Shown here: piece after piece, positions 35,976-45,464 of the stretch
How the letters are laid out: each line of letters begins with the position of its first letter
Numbering within the stretch: the first letter of the stretch is position 1
Assembly: GCF_033060595.1 (NCBI RefSeq)
Contig: NZ_CP133038.1
Coordinates: 248,001 to 312,000, forward strand
Length of the DNA: 64,000 bases
Reading direction: 5' to 3'
From: Pyramidobacter sp. YE332
GTDB taxonomy: Bacteria > Synergistota > Synergistia > Synergistales > Dethiosulfovibrionaceae
Program-made: the position numbers and the translations under genes
Notes under the pieces: model-generated
Told to the model about the DNA's origin: nothing
Seen by the model: only the letters and a program-made list of their open reading frames with translations
Databases searched by the model: none

Positions 35976-38032
35976 CATCTCGAAACTGAAAGCCGGCTTC
36001 ACCGTCAGCAACGAAGCCGGAACGAAACAGGACATCACCCTCGGCGGCGCAACCAAGAAGAACATCAAGTTCGCAGGCGAAACCGGCAAGATCGACGTGA
36101 CCGTAGCGGCCGACGGAAGCGACGGCGCGAAAGTGACTGTGTCGGCCAACCCCAACCTCGGTCAAAACATCGACATCAGCAACAACTCCGCCATCACCAC
36201 CATCACCGGCACCCTGTCCGGCGGATTGAACTTCGCCGGCAACGACGGCGCCGTCAACCGCACCCTCGGCCAGACCCTGAACCTCAAAGGCGGCCTGGCA
36301 AGCGTGACGAGTGGCGCATCCGGCAAGAACCTCGGCGTGAAAAAGAACGCCGCCGGCGACGGCTTCGACCTCGTCATGAGCGAGACCCCCGAGTTCGCCA
36401 GCGTCACAGTCAAAAGTGGCGCGAACGAAATCAAACTCAACGGCGCGACAGGCACCATCGCCGGTTTGAGCAACACCACCCTCGACGCCGGCTGGGGCGA
36501 AAACGCCCGCGCCGGACAGGCCGCCACCGAAGGCCAGCTGAAAGCCGCCGCCCTCGCCGCGGGACAGAACGCCACCTACACCATCGGCGCCGACCCCCAC
36601 GGAAGCGCCCCCGGCATCCTCCTCGACAGCGCGCACAAACGCCTCGACATCATCCCCACAGGCGACGTCATCACCACCGCCGTCAGCGGACGCACCCTCA
36701 GAGTCGGCCTCGACCCCGCCAAACTCCAGACCCTGATCAACACCACCACCGCGCCCATCACCAACATCTCCGCAAAGTTCAGCGTCAGCGACGGAGCGAG
36801 CACCCCCCACAGCCACACCGTCACCCTTGCCCAGAACCAGACCCCCAACATCCAGTTCGTCGGCGCCTCCAACCAGATCGTCACCAACGTCACCACCACC
36901 CCCGCCGGCGGCGTCGTCACCATCGGCCTGCACCAGGACATCCTCGACGCCATCGCCAATGGCAGCGGCGGCAGCGGCGCCTGGAACCTCCAGACCAACG
37001 GAGACACCGCCACCCCCATCGGCAACGGCGACACCGTCCAGTTCAAAAACGGCAGGAACGTCACCGTCACCCGCCCCATAACGGCAAAGACGTCACCGTG
37101 AGCGTCGTCGACGCGCCCGTTTTTGCCGGCAAAGTGAGCGCCCAAGGCTTCGACGCAACCCACCACAAAATCGAGAACGTCAAAGCCGGAGACGTGAGCG
37201 CGGCCAGTACCGACGCCATCAACGGAGCGCAGCTGTGGAAGGCTTCGAGCAGCCTCGCCACCCACCTCGGCGGCGGCTCCTCCGTCAACCCCGACGGCAC
37301 CGTCTCCGCCCCCACCTACAAGTTCAAGTACGTGGACGGCGGCAGCTACAACACCGTCGGCGACGCCTTGAGCGCCGTAGACAAACAGTTCGGCAAAGTC
37401 TACAACAACTTCGGCAACGTCTACAACCAGATGGGCGAACTGCGGCGCGACCTCAAGAACGTCGGCGCGCTCGGCTCCGCCCTGAGTGCCTTGAAACCGA
37501 TGCAGTACGACCCGCTCGAACCCAGCCAGCTCATGGCCGGCTTCGGAACGTACAAAGGCGAATACGCCCTGGCCCTCGGCTGGGCGCACTACGTGAAAGA
37601 AGACTTCATGGTCCACGCCGGAGTGTCCGTCACCCACCACGGCGAGTCGATGGCCAACGCCGGCCTGACGTGGAAGATCGGCAGGAAAGCAGACAAGGAA
37701 CAGATCCCCGAACGTTACCGCAAAGGCCCGATGAGCAGCGTCTACGTGATGCAGAAGGAGAACGCCCAGCTGCAGGCGCAGGTGGCGTCGCATGCACACG
37801 AGATCGCGGAGCTGAAGGCTTCCCAGGCGCACGAGATTGCCGAACTGAAGGCTTCTCAGGTCCGCGAGATGGCGGAACTGAAAGCCGACATGGAAGAGAT
37901 GAAGCGTCTGCTGCGGGCTTCGAAACGGAGATAACGTTTCAGCCTAACGTTCCGATCCTTGGATCGGCACGTATCGGCAATGTAATGTAAAGAGAAAGGA
38001 CTGCAAAGGAAAGGACCGGCAATGCAGAGAAA

Positions 38033-38076
38033 AAGGGCGGAGTCTTATTCGCTCCGCCCTTCTTCTTTGTTCGTTT
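38033..38076 (+). terminator. Terminator of the second autotransporter gene
   Basis: AAGGGCGGAG pairs with CTCCGCCCTT over 9 bases, then CTTCTTTGTTCGTTTTTT. Confidence 0.85.
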
Positions 38077-38134
38077 TTTATCTGTTTCTATTTATTTTCT
38101 ATCAATTTGCCATTTATTCGAGGAGGTTTTATCA

Positions 38135-38665
38135 GTGAAACGTTTGATGCAGGCGGCAGTTTTATTTCTGACATTCGCTATGTCCGCGGCGGCGTCCGCC
38201 ACGGAGATCGCCGTGGTGGACACGGAAAAGCTCCTGGTCCAGTCCGAACCCGGCAAGCTGGGACGGGCCCATCTGGAGGCAGTGCAGAAAGTGCTCCAGA
38301 AAGGGTATAACGACCTGCTCGCGCTGTACCGCGGGCAGGAGAACACGGCCGAGGCGCAGAACGCGGTCGCGCAGGGGCAGGCGGCGCTGGAACGGCAGAT
38401 GGAAGTGGAACGCGCGGCGGTGACGTCGGTGCTGCAGTCGGAGCTGATGGCGTCCGTGGAAGCGTGGCGGAAGAAGAATCCGAAGTTCCACGCGGTGATG
38501 GCGCGTCAGCTGCTGCTCGACGCGGCGCCCAAACTGGACGTCACCGACGCCGTGCTGAAGGAGATGAACAGGCGCAGGCCGAAGTTCGCCGCCCTTCCCA
38601 CGGTGACGGTGAAGAAGCCGGAAGTCCCCGCCAAGGCGGAACAGGCGCCTGCGGAAGCGAAGTAA
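38135..38665 (+). CDS. Skp/OmpH-like periplasmic chaperone
   Basis: Exported protein of 176 residues with a signal peptide ending ASA-T. The mature part starts TEIAVVDTEKLL, as in OmpH/Skp proteins, followed by a long helical hairpin (about 45-130) rich in Ala, Glu and Gln, and a Lys/Pro/Ala tail. Skp trimers hold unfolded outer-membrane proteins in the periplasm. I start at GTG 38135, since GAGGAGG stands 8 bases before it. Placed right after a giant autotransporter gene, it may serve that protein; this is inference. Confidence 0.8.
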   Translation: MKRLMQAAVLFLTFAMSAAASATEIAVVDTEKLLVQSEPGKLGRAHLEAVQKVLQKGYNDLLALYRGQENTAEAQNAVAQGQAALERQMEVERAAVTSVLQSELMASVEAWRKKNPKFHAVMARQLLLDAAPKLDVTDAVLKEMNRRRPKFAALPTVTVKKPEVPAKAEQAPAEAK

Positions 38666-38867
38666 CGGCCGAAACGGGAAAAACGGAACGAAGGATCCCC
38701 GAGCGGGGGAGGCGCAAAAAACGCGTCCCCCGCGCGGGCATCGTTTCGTCTCGGGTGTCCCGTCAGCGCCGCTCGGAATCGAGATAATGCGGCGTCCGGT
38801 ACGTGAGCACTTCGGCCGAGCTTTCGCCGACCAGCATCATGTCTTTGATTGGGAAGAATAAGGACAA
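38666..38867. other. Intergenic with a short coding-like remnant
   Basis: Mostly non-coding. On the minus strand at 38763-38840 there is a 25-codon frame (MMLVGESSAEVLTYRTPHYL...) that reads like the C-terminus of a real protein and lacks a ribosome site. I do not recognise it. GCGGGGGA/TCCCCCGC near 38703-38735 makes a hairpin without a T tract. Confidence 0.3.
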
Positions 38868-38940
38868 AAAAGCGCCCCGGATTTTCAAGCCCAGTGTGCC
38901 GTTCCCGAACGGCACACCGGGCTCGAAAATCCGGGCGCTT
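38868..38940 (-). terminator. Terminator of the nitrogenase-like/ABC operon
   Basis: Arms of about 32 bases with three interruptions (AGCGCCCGGATTTTCGAGCC on the outer minus-strand side), then T6 on the minus strand. It lies 33 bases past the last gene of the operon. Confidence 0.85.
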
Positions 38941-38972
38941 GGTTGATTTCGATTTTCCGCCGCTCTTTGCCC

Positions 38973-39767
38973 TCACGCCTGCGCGGCGATGGACAGCGGC
39001 ACGACGGTGTTGTAGGTGACGCCGCCGCGCTGGAAATCGTGGATCGAGACGTTCACGCCGAAGGCGCGGCGCATGTTGTCTTCGGTGATGACGTCCGGCG
39101 CCGCGCCGTACAGATCCGTCTCGCCGCGCCCGAGCAGCAGCGCCTTGTCCGACAGCTTGAGGGCGTGCGCGGGAAAATGCGTGTTGACGATCACCGACAT
39201 GCCGTGTTCGTGCGCCAGATGGCGGATGATGTCGAGGATCACCAGCTGGTTGCGGAAGTCGAGGTTGGATTCCGGCTCGTCCATGACCAGCAGCCGCGGC
39301 TGCGCCGCCAGGGCGCGGGCGGTGAGCACGAGCTGCAGCTCGCCGCCGCTCATGCGGTCGCAGCGCTTGTCCGCCAGTTTGACGATGCCCGCTTCTTCCA
39401 TGGCTGCCGTGGCGATCGCCTCGTCCTTCGGTCCCGGCTGGCGCGTCACGCCGAGATGGGCGCTGCGCCCCAGCAGCACCATCTCGCGGGCGGTGTAGGG
39501 GAACAGGCTTCCCTTGGCCTGCGGCACGTAGGAAACGCGGCTCCACAGCTCGCGCGCCGCATAGTCCGCCAGCGGTCGGCCGTCGATGACGGTGCGCCCG
39601 CTCTTCCACGGCAGAAATCCCATCATGCAGCGCAGCAGCGTGGTCTTGCCGACGCCGTTGGGGCCGAGGATCGCCAGGATCTCGCCGGGGCGCACGGAGA
39701 AGGACAGGTCGCGCAGGATCGCGCGCCCGCCGTAATCGAAGCAGCCTTTTTCGACGGAAAAGATCAT
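38973..39767 (-). CDS. ABC importer ATPase, metal-chelate/cobalamin type
   Basis: ATPase of 264 residues of the FecE/BtuD class. Walker A GPNGVGKTT, Q-loop VPQAKGSLFPY, signature MSGGELQLV, Walker B LLVMDEPESNLD and switch His in VNTHFPAHA are intact. It overlaps the permease gene by 4 bases. It is the last gene of the minus-strand operon that begins with the NifH-like gene, and powers uptake of the ligand bound by the two binding proteins. Confidence 0.92.
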   Translation of the reverse strand: MIFSVEKGCFDYGGRAILRDLSFSVRPGEILAILGPNGVGKTTLLRCMMGFLPWKSGRTVIDGRPLADYAARELWSRVSYVPQAKGSLFPYTAREMVLLGRSAHLGVTRQPGPKDEAIATAAMEEAGIVKLADKRCDRMSGGELQLVLTARALAAQPRLLVMDEPESNLDFRNQLVILDIIRHLAHEHGMSVIVNTHFPAHALKLSDKALLLGRGETDLYGAAPDVITEDNMRRAFGVNVSIHDFQRGGVTYNTVVPLSIAAQA

Positions 39768-40771
39768 TGCGCCGTCCCCCTCGTCCTGCGCAGCAGCGAG
39801 ATGAACACCGGCGCGCCCACGAGCGCTGTGAGGATCGACACGGGGATCTCGGCGGCGGTGAGGCTGCGCGAGCAGGTGTCGATGACGAGCGTGAAGACCG
39901 CGCCGAGCGAGACGCAGGCGGGGACGATGCGCTGGTTGTTGCCGCCGCGGAGCATGCGCGCGATGTGGGGGATCAGCAGGCCGATCCAGCCGATCTTGCC
40001 GCACATCGATACGCAGGACGCCGTCATCGCCGTGGCCGCCAGAATCACCGCCAGGCGCATGGCGCGCAGGTTGACGCCCATGGAGCGGGCCTCGTCCTCG
40101 CTGAGGGCGAGGATGTTGAGCCGCCAGCGCAGCAGGTAGATCGTGAGCGCGCCCGCGGCGATCATCGGCAGGCCGACCAGCAGCGTCGAGTAATTGGCGG
40201 CCGAAAGGCTGCCCATCAGCCAGTAGGTGATCGTCGGCAGCACTTCTTCCGGGTCGGCCACGTACTTGAGCAGCGACACGGCCGCCTCGAACAGCGCGCC
40301 GATGACCAGGCCCGACAGCACGATCATGATGATCGAGTTCTTGCCGCGCACCTTGGAGATGGTCCACGTCAGCGCCACGGCGCCGAGGCCGAAACAGAGC
40401 GCGAAAAGCTGCACGGAGACCATGTCGAGCCGGAACATCAGCGCCGCGACGGCGCCGCACGAAGCGCCGCTGGAAACGCCCAGCGTGTCGGGCGTCGCCA
40501 GCGGATTGTTGAACAGGCTTTGAAAGGCCGCTCCCGAGAGCGCCAGCGCCGCGCCGCAGCACAGCGCCGTGAGCACGCGGGGCAGGCGTACGCCGAAGAC
40601 GACCGACCGCTCCATGGGCGCGATCTCCGCTCCGGTCAGCGGCGACAGCAGCACGCGCAGCGTGTCGCTCGTGCTCAGCGCGTAACGGCCGAAGCCGAGG
40701 CAGAGCAGCGCCGCCAGCACGGGAACGGCCCAGAGCAGCAGCGCGCCGAAGCGACGTGATTGACCGGCCAT
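39764..40771 (-). CDS. ABC importer permease, BtuC/FecD family
   Basis: Inner-membrane permease of 335 residues with about ten membrane segments. Hallmarks of the FecCD/BtuC family include VRLPRVLTALCCGAALALSGAAFQSLFNNPLATPDTLGVSSGA and the coupling region near ARSMGVNLRAMRL, then GKIGWIGLLIPHIARMLRG. The family imports B12, haem, ferric siderophores and related chelates. Start and stop overlap the genes on each side by a few bases. Confidence 0.92.
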   Translation of the reverse strand: MAGQSRRFGALLLWAVPVLAALLCLGFGRYALSTSDTLRVLLSPLTGAEIAPMERSVVFGVRLPRVLTALCCGAALALSGAAFQSLFNNPLATPDTLGVSSGASCGAVAALMFRLDMVSVQLFALCFGLGAVALTWTISKVRGKNSIIMIVLSGLVIGALFEAAVSLLKYVADPEEVLPTITYWLMGSLSAANYSTLLVGLPMIAAGALTIYLLRWRLNILALSEDEARSMGVNLRAMRLAVILAATAMTASCVSMCGKIGWIGLLIPHIARMLRGGNNQRIVPACVSLGAVFTLVIDTCSRSLTAAEIPVSILTALVGAPVFISLLRRTRGTAQ

Positions 40772-41853
40772 CAGAAGATCGCGGCCTCGCGGGGCGGGTT
40801 ATAAATGGCTTTCAGATCCTCGCCGGTCAGCTCGTAACCGTAAAAGCGGCGGTAGTAATCCTTCATCATCGCGTCCAGGTCGACGTCGCCGAACAGCTCG
40901 GGATGCACGCGCTGCGCCACCCAGACCAGGCTCAGCGGCGTGTCGCCGGAGGGCGGGTACCAGCGGTAGACGCCGAGCGGGAACTTGTGGACGCGCCTGT
41001 TTTTGACGGCGGCGACGTTGCTCCAGTCGTAGCCCTCGATGGCGTTGTCGTAGAAGTCCTCGGGCACGTAGGGGCAGAAGTTGTTGATGAAGATCACCTC
41101 GGGATCCCAGCTGTAGATCTGCTCGAGGTTGACCGTCTTCCAGCCTTTCAGTTCCGCGGCCGCGTTGACGCCGCCGGCGTGTTTGAGGTAGAAGGAAGCG
41201 TAATCGCCTGAACCGGCGACCACCAGCTGGCCGCCGCTGAATCCGGCGAACATCAGCGCGCGCGGTTTTTCGGCTGTGTTCGCTGTGCGTTCCTGGATCA
41301 TCTTCAGCGTCTCGCGGCCGAAGTCCGCCACGCCGTCGGTCTTGTCGCCGGAGCCGAAGATCTTGCCAAGATAGTCCGCCCAGTCGGCGAACGTGCCCAC
41401 GGGATCGCCGCCGTACTTGCCGGGTTTGAAGCCCACGGCGGGGATGCCGGCGCGCCGGTACATCTCGCCCTCGGCCTTCTCGCTGGCGCGGTAGAACACC
41501 ACGTCGGGGGCCATCTTGATGATCTCCTCGACGTTGATCTTGCCGCCTGTGGCGAAGTCGCACTTCAGCTTGAGGATGTCGGGATACATCTTCGCCAGGT
41601 AGGAATGTTCCGCCGCGCTCATGGCCGCCGCGGGGATGCCAACGAGCCCCTGCGCGCCGCCGCGGTAGAGGCAGTAAATGCTGGTCAGCGGCATGATCGA
41701 AGAGATCACCACGCGCTCGGGATTTTTCGGAACCGTCGCCTCGGCCCCCGTATCGTCGACAAAAGTCACCGTCTCCCCGCTTTTTCCCCAGCCGGGAGCG
41801 GCGAAAAAAAGCGCTCCGATCAGCAGGAACGAAAGAAAATTTGTCCGCTTCAT
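40771..41853 (-). CDS. Periplasmic binding protein (FecB/BtuF class), paralogue 1
   Basis: Exported binding protein of 360 residues with a signal peptide ending PGWG-K. The class-III binding-protein fold starts TVTFVDDTGAEATVPKNPERVVI, followed by IYCLYRGGAQGLVGIPAAAMSAAEHSYLAKMYPDI. VNLEQIYSWDPEVIFINNFCPYVPEDFYDNAI is a distinctive stretch shared with the next gene. It lies next to the permease (1-base overlap). The ligand is unknown; the operon suggests a metal chelate or tetrapyrrole-like compound used or made by the nitrogenase-like enzyme. Confidence 0.88.
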   Translation of the reverse strand: MKRTNFLSFLLIGALFFAAPGWGKSGETVTFVDDTGAEATVPKNPERVVISSIMPLTSIYCLYRGGAQGLVGIPAAAMSAAEHSYLAKMYPDILKLKCDFATGGKINVEEIIKMAPDVVFYRASEKAEGEMYRRAGIPAVGFKPGKYGGDPVGTFADWADYLGKIFGSGDKTDGVADFGRETLKMIQERTANTAEKPRALMFAGFSGGQLVVAGSGDYASFYLKHAGGVNAAAELKGWKTVNLEQIYSWDPEVIFINNFCPYVPEDFYDNAIEGYDWSNVAAVKNRRVHKFPLGVYRWYPPSGDTPLSLVWVAQRVHPELFGDVDLDAMMKDYYRRFYGYELTGEDLKAIYNPPREAAIF

Positions 41854-41911
41854 CGCGATTCTCCTTTGATATGAACGAAATCGAATTTACGCGGCCGCGC
41901 CGCGAAAACGC

Positions 41912-43009
41912 CTAATAGACGGCCGCTTCGCGCGGCGGGGCGCAGATGTATTCCACGTCTCCGTCGCTCAGATCGTAGCCGTAGAAGCGGCGGTAATAGT
42001 CCTTCATCGCCTGCGCCATGTCCACGTCGCCGAACAGTTCCGGCTGCAGGCATTTGGCCGCCCACAGCAGGCTGAGCGGCGCGTCGCCCGCGGGCGGGTA
42101 CCAGCGGTACATGCCCAGCGGGAACTTGTAGACGCGCCTGTTCTTGACGGCGGAAACGCTGCTCCAGTCGTAGCCCTTGATGGCGTTGGCGTAGAAGTCC
42201 TCGGGCACGTAGGGGCAGAAGTTATTGATGAAGATCACCTCGGGATCCCAGGCGTAGACCTGTTCGAGGTTGACCGTCTTCGAGCCGTTCAGCGCCGAAG
42301 CGACGTTGACGCCGCCGCCCTCGTTGATGTAGAACTCGGCGAAGATCGTGCCGCCGGCCGCCGCCAGCTGGCCGTCGCGGAACCCGGAGAAAACGATCGC
42401 GCGCGGACGCTGTTCGGGCTTGAGCGACGCGGTGCGGACGCGCAGTTTTTCCAGCGTCTCGCGGCCGTATTCGGCGATGCCGTTGGTCTGTCCGCCGCCG
42501 CCGAAGATCTGGTCGAGCCGCTCGATCCAGCCGGCGAACGTGGCGATGGTGTCGACGCCGTGCTTGCTGGTGCTGAACGCCACCGCGGGCAGCCCGGCCT
42601 TGCGGTACATGTCGCCCTCGGCGACCTCGTTGGCGCGGTAGAAGACCACGTCGGGATGCAGCTTCATCACTTCTTCGACGTTCACCTTGCCGCCTTTGGC
42701 GAAATCGCATTCCAGCGTGAGGATGTCGGGGTAGACCTTGGCCAGATAGGAATGGCGCGCCGCGCTCATGGCCGCCGCGGGGATGCCCACGAGATTCTGC
42801 ACGCCGCCGCGGTACAGGCAGTAGACGCTGGTCAGCGGCAGGATCGAGGAGATCACGATGCGCTGGGGATTTTTCGGGAACGTCACTTCGACGCCGCGGT
42901 CGTCCACCAGCGTGATTGTCTCCCGCTCCGCGGCCGCAGCCGCAGCCGCGCCCGCCAGAGCCGCGCTGCAAAGCGCCGCGGCCAGAAAACTCGCGAAAAA
43001 TCGTTTCAT
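41912..43009 (-). CDS. Periplasmic binding protein (FecB/BtuF class), paralogue 2
   Basis: Binding protein of 365 residues, clearly a paralogue of the preceding one: the IYCLYRGG/VYCLYRGG, GIPAAAMSAA, VNVEEVMKLHPDVVFYRAN and YVPEDFYANAIKGYDWS regions align throughout. Its signal peptide ends with an Ala run before ERETITLVDD. Two tandem binding proteins for a single permease suggest two related ligands or two affinities. The gene begins 5 bases after the nitrogenase-like subunit gene, so the importer and the enzyme are expressed together. Confidence 0.88.
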   Translation of the reverse strand: MKRFFASFLAAALCSAALAGAAAAAAAERETITLVDDRGVEVTFPKNPQRIVISSILPLTSVYCLYRGGVQNLVGIPAAAMSAARHSYLAKVYPDILTLECDFAKGGKVNVEEVMKLHPDVVFYRANEVAEGDMYRKAGLPAVAFSTSKHGVDTIATFAGWIERLDQIFGGGGQTNGIAEYGRETLEKLRVRTASLKPEQRPRAIVFSGFRDGQLAAAGGTIFAEFYINEGGGVNVASALNGSKTVNLEQVYAWDPEVIFINNFCPYVPEDFYANAIKGYDWSSVSAVKNRRVYKFPLGMYRWYPPAGDAPLSLLWAAKCLQPELFGDVDMAQAMKDYYRRFYGYDLSDGDVEYICAPPREAAVY

Positions 43010-43014
43010 GTCTT

Positions 43015-44184
43015 TTACGCTCCTTTACTCTTCGATAGAATCGCCTCGACGAGGCGGTCCATTTCGGCGCCCAGCCAATGGGGCGCGTGATCCCAATAGA
43101 GTTTGCTCGACAGCGCCGGATGAGGCAGTCCGACGAGTTCGACGCCGCTGTCCGGCGGGATCAGCCCGGCGAACAGCGGATCGCCGACGATCGTGCGGAA
43201 GCGCCCCGACTCGACCAGCCCGCGCAGCGCCGTTTCGTCGGCGACGTCCAGATCGCCGGGCGAAGCGAGGCGGCGGTCCAGCCCCAGCATCGTGCCGACC
43301 GTCACGGGCAGGCCGGGCGAACGGGCGAGGAGCTCCGCGCGCAGCGCGGCGGCGCACGCCTGTTCGCCGACGATCAGCACGCCGCCGTCGCGGCTGGGCG
43401 CGTTTTGCGCGCGGCATTGGCCGTCGGCCAGCGTCCGTTCGATCAGTTCCAGCGCCGTCTCGCCGCCGCACAGCGGCAGCGCCGCGACCCACGGGGCGCC
43501 GTAACGGCGGCGCAGCAGTTCCGCCGCGTCCATCCCCGACTGCGTGACGGCGAGGTTGAGCGCGGCTTCGCCGAGGCGTTCGATTTGTTCGAGCGAAACG
43601 CCCATCATCAGGCGGCCGTTCACTTTCAGCCCATGCCCTTCGAGGAACGCGGCCAGTTCGGCGGCGTTGCCGTTGTCGGCAAAGTCCAGCGGCGTCATGC
43701 CGAGGATGTTGACGCTGCGGGGGATCTTCTCTTTCGTTTCCTTCGCGAAGCGCTCGATCAGCGCGGTCTGCGCGGCGCCGACGCCCGCGCCGTAGCGGAC
43801 GATGCCGTTGGTCGGGAAACCGAAACAGGGCAGGCCGGTGTGGTTTTCCAGCTCCGCGGCGATGCCCTTGAAGTCCGTGCCGATCACCATCGGCACGGGG
43901 CTGCCGATCACGGCGACCATCGTGGGACGGAGTTCCTCGCAGGCCGCGATGACGCGGTCGACGAGCTTGTCGTCGTCGCCCAGCACGGCGTCGATCTCGC
44001 GCAGTCCCGAACAGAACGTCCGCGCCGGCGCGTCGTACCAGCGCGGCTCGTCGTAGCCCGTGTAGTTGCCCGTGCAGCCCGAGGCGTCGTGAATGACGGC
44101 GAGGCCGCCCAGCTCGTACATGGCGGAGCAGACGCCCGAATAATCGCCGGCGTAGGCCGGCAGCGTGATCCACAGTTTGCTCAC
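43015..44184 (-). CDS. Nitrogenase component 1-like protein B (NifK/NifN/BchB-related)
   Basis: Protein of 389 residues of the oxidoreductase/nitrogenase component 1 superfamily. AVIHDASGCTGNYTGYDEPRW matches the GxxGC cluster-ligand region (Cys37); Cys19 in SGVCSAM and Cys58 in TFCSGLREID are near. The usual third ligand loop is replaced by GSPVPMVIGTDF. I start at GTG 44184, which overlaps the previous stop (GTGA). It has no FeMo-cofactor-type motifs I can recognise. It should pair with the product of the overlapping upstream gene to form a reductase fed by the NifH-like protein. Confidence 0.82.
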   Translation of the reverse strand: MSKLWITLPAYAGDYSGVCSAMYELGGLAVIHDASGCTGNYTGYDEPRWYDAPARTFCSGLREIDAVLGDDDKLVDRVIAACEELRPTMVAVIGSPVPMVIGTDFKGIAAELENHTGLPCFGFPTNGIVRYGAGVGAAQTALIERFAKETKEKIPRSVNILGMTPLDFADNGNAAELAAFLEGHGLKVNGRLMMGVSLEQIERLGEAALNLAVTQSGMDAAELLRRRYGAPWVAALPLCGGETALELIERTLADGQCRAQNAPSRDGGVLIVGEQACAAALRAELLARSPGLPVTVGTMLGLDRRLASPGDLDVADETALRGLVESGRFRTIVGDPLFAGLIPPDSGVELVGLPHPALSSKLYWDHAPHWLGAEMDRLVEAILSKSKGA

Positions 44185-45464
44185 AGCACCAGCCCCGCTT
44201 TCTTCACCATGTCTTTCAGGTCGCTCTCCGCGGCGGCCGCGGCGCGGATCATCTCCAGCATCGCCGCGATGCCGCGGTAGCCCCAGTGCCCCTGCTGCGC
44301 GTCGGCGGGGGCCACGTGCCGCGAGCCGGTGATGTAGCCGCTGTTGTAGCCGATGCAGAGGCTTCCGGGCAGGCGGTCGCGGAAAAGCGCGCGCTGCGGA
44401 TCCTGCGGCTGCATGATCTCGACTGCGGCGCAGCGTTCGCGCAGCCAGCGGTAATTTTCCGCGTCGGGGCCGACGACGTCCTGCACGATCAGGCGCTTCA
44501 CGCAGAAGCCGCGTTCCAGCAGCGCCCTGGCGAGATCGAACGGCCGCGTCACGGCGTCGCCGTCGAGGACGACGGGCTGTCCGGCCAGAACTTCGCGCGT
44601 GCGCGCGAAATCCTCTTCGCACGCCGCCTCGTAACCCGAAAGGTCGGGACAATCCGCGCCGAGCGCCGCCGCCAGAGCGCGATACGTTTTCGTCACCTCG
44701 CGCGGGTCGTAGCTGACCAGCGCCCGCAGCCAGGGCGTGCCGTGCTTCTTTTCCATCCGCTCCGCCGCGTAAACGCCCGGCGGCGCCAGAACCACGTTCA
44801 GGCGGCTGCGCGCCATCTGCTGGAACTCACCGAACGTCGAAAAGTCGGTGATCTGCCGCGCGGGAACCGCGCCCATGCGCGCCAGCAGATCGTAATACTC
44901 GCCGTCCTTCAGCAGCGGCACGAGGCTGCCGATCAGGTTGACGCCGCCGTCTTTCCGCTCGGCCACGTCGAGCGTGGAATAGATCTTGTCGCGGATGTTC
45001 ACGGCCGGCGGCACCTTGGTGTCGGTGGTGATGGGGTTCATGTGGCAGTCGATGAAGCGCACTTCGGGATGGCGCGCGTGCAGTTCCGCCGCTAGCGCCT
45101 CGTGGTCGGTGCCGAGCAGGTCGTCGAGGCAGGTGACGAAGATCATCATCACCCGCGGCGTGCGGCCGCGCTTTTCCAGCCAAGCCAGCAGCTCTTCCGC
45201 GCCGTCGACGATGGCCTGTTCGTAGCCGCCGGAGACGATGTCGTCCTCGCTCAGATAGAGATAGGAGATGGTGTCCTTGCGCCCCTGCAGACAGGCGCTC
45301 AGCGCGCCGTGGCGGCCGCAGGCGGCCGGGCCGGCGAAAAGCTGATAGCTCTCGGGCAGCAGCTGCCCCATGCGCGCCACGCCCCAGCTGCCGTGAGCCG
45401 GCGACGTGTACGTCAGCGTGCCGCGAAACGGGCTGCCGCAGGAAGCGCAGCCGCCGCAGCTCAT
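44181..45464 (-). CDS. Nitrogenase component 1-like protein A (NifD/NifE/BchN-related)
   Basis: Protein of 427 residues in the same superfamily. The N-terminus has a CxxCxxC cluster (Cys3, 6, 9). [19 protein letters not shown] (Cys49, Cys58) is the GPxxC ligand region, [12 protein letters not shown] matches the FGG-E strand that follows it in NifD, and [11 protein letters not shown] (Cys112) is the third ligand loop. The C-terminus includes [13 protein letters not shown]. It overlaps the NifH-like gene by 4 bases and the partner gene by 4 bases. The Cys pattern supports an Fe-S centre between the two subunits; the active-site cofactor and substrate cannot be told. Confidence 0.82.
   Translation of the reverse strand: MSCGGCASCGSPFRGTLTYTSPAHGSWGVARMGQLLPESYQLFAGPAACGRHGALSACLQGRKDTISYLYLSEDDIVSGGYEQAIVDGAEELLAWLEKRGRTPRVMMIFVTCLDDLLGTDHEALAAELHARHPEVRFIDCHMNPITTDTKVPPAVNIRDKIYSTLDVAERKDGGVNLIGSLVPLLKDGEYYDLLARMGAVPARQITDFSTFGEFQQMARSRLNVVLAPPGVYAAERMEKKHGTPWLRALVSYDPREVTKTYRALAAALGADCPDLSGYEAACEEDFARTREVLAGQPVVLDGDAVTRPFDLARALLERGFCVKRLIVQDVVGPDAENYRWLRERCAAVEIMQPQDPQRALFRDRLPGSLCIGYNSGYITGSRHVAPADAQQGHWGYRGIAAMLEMIRAAAAAESDLKDMVKKAGLVL

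Larger units (their letters stand above)
30511..37934 (+). pseudogene. Giant trimeric autotransporter adhesin 2, interrupted by an IS and by a frameshift
   Basis: Signal peptide at 1-35 after AAGGAGG; a YadA-like head of SxAxG repeats to about residue 480; connector [21 protein letters not shown]; then a long stalk of repeated modules ([23 protein letters not shown]). The IS at 33878-34757 splits it. Removing the IS and one TA copy rejoins GGA ACT AAT ATC in frame (NLGTNIDIS), so the parent gene was continuous. A second lesion lies near 37074-37080: one lost base turns [12 protein letters not shown] into a stop at 37101. After it come [29 protein letters not shown], the YadA barrel and a post-barrel coiled coil with 11-residue repeats (HEIAELKAS). 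Repaired length is about 2180 residues. Confidence 0.9.

Noticed and set aside
38703-38735. GCGGGGGA/TCCCCCGC hairpin as terminator of the Skp-like gene
   Set aside because: The stem is short with a 15-base loop and no T tract, so I do not call it a terminator.
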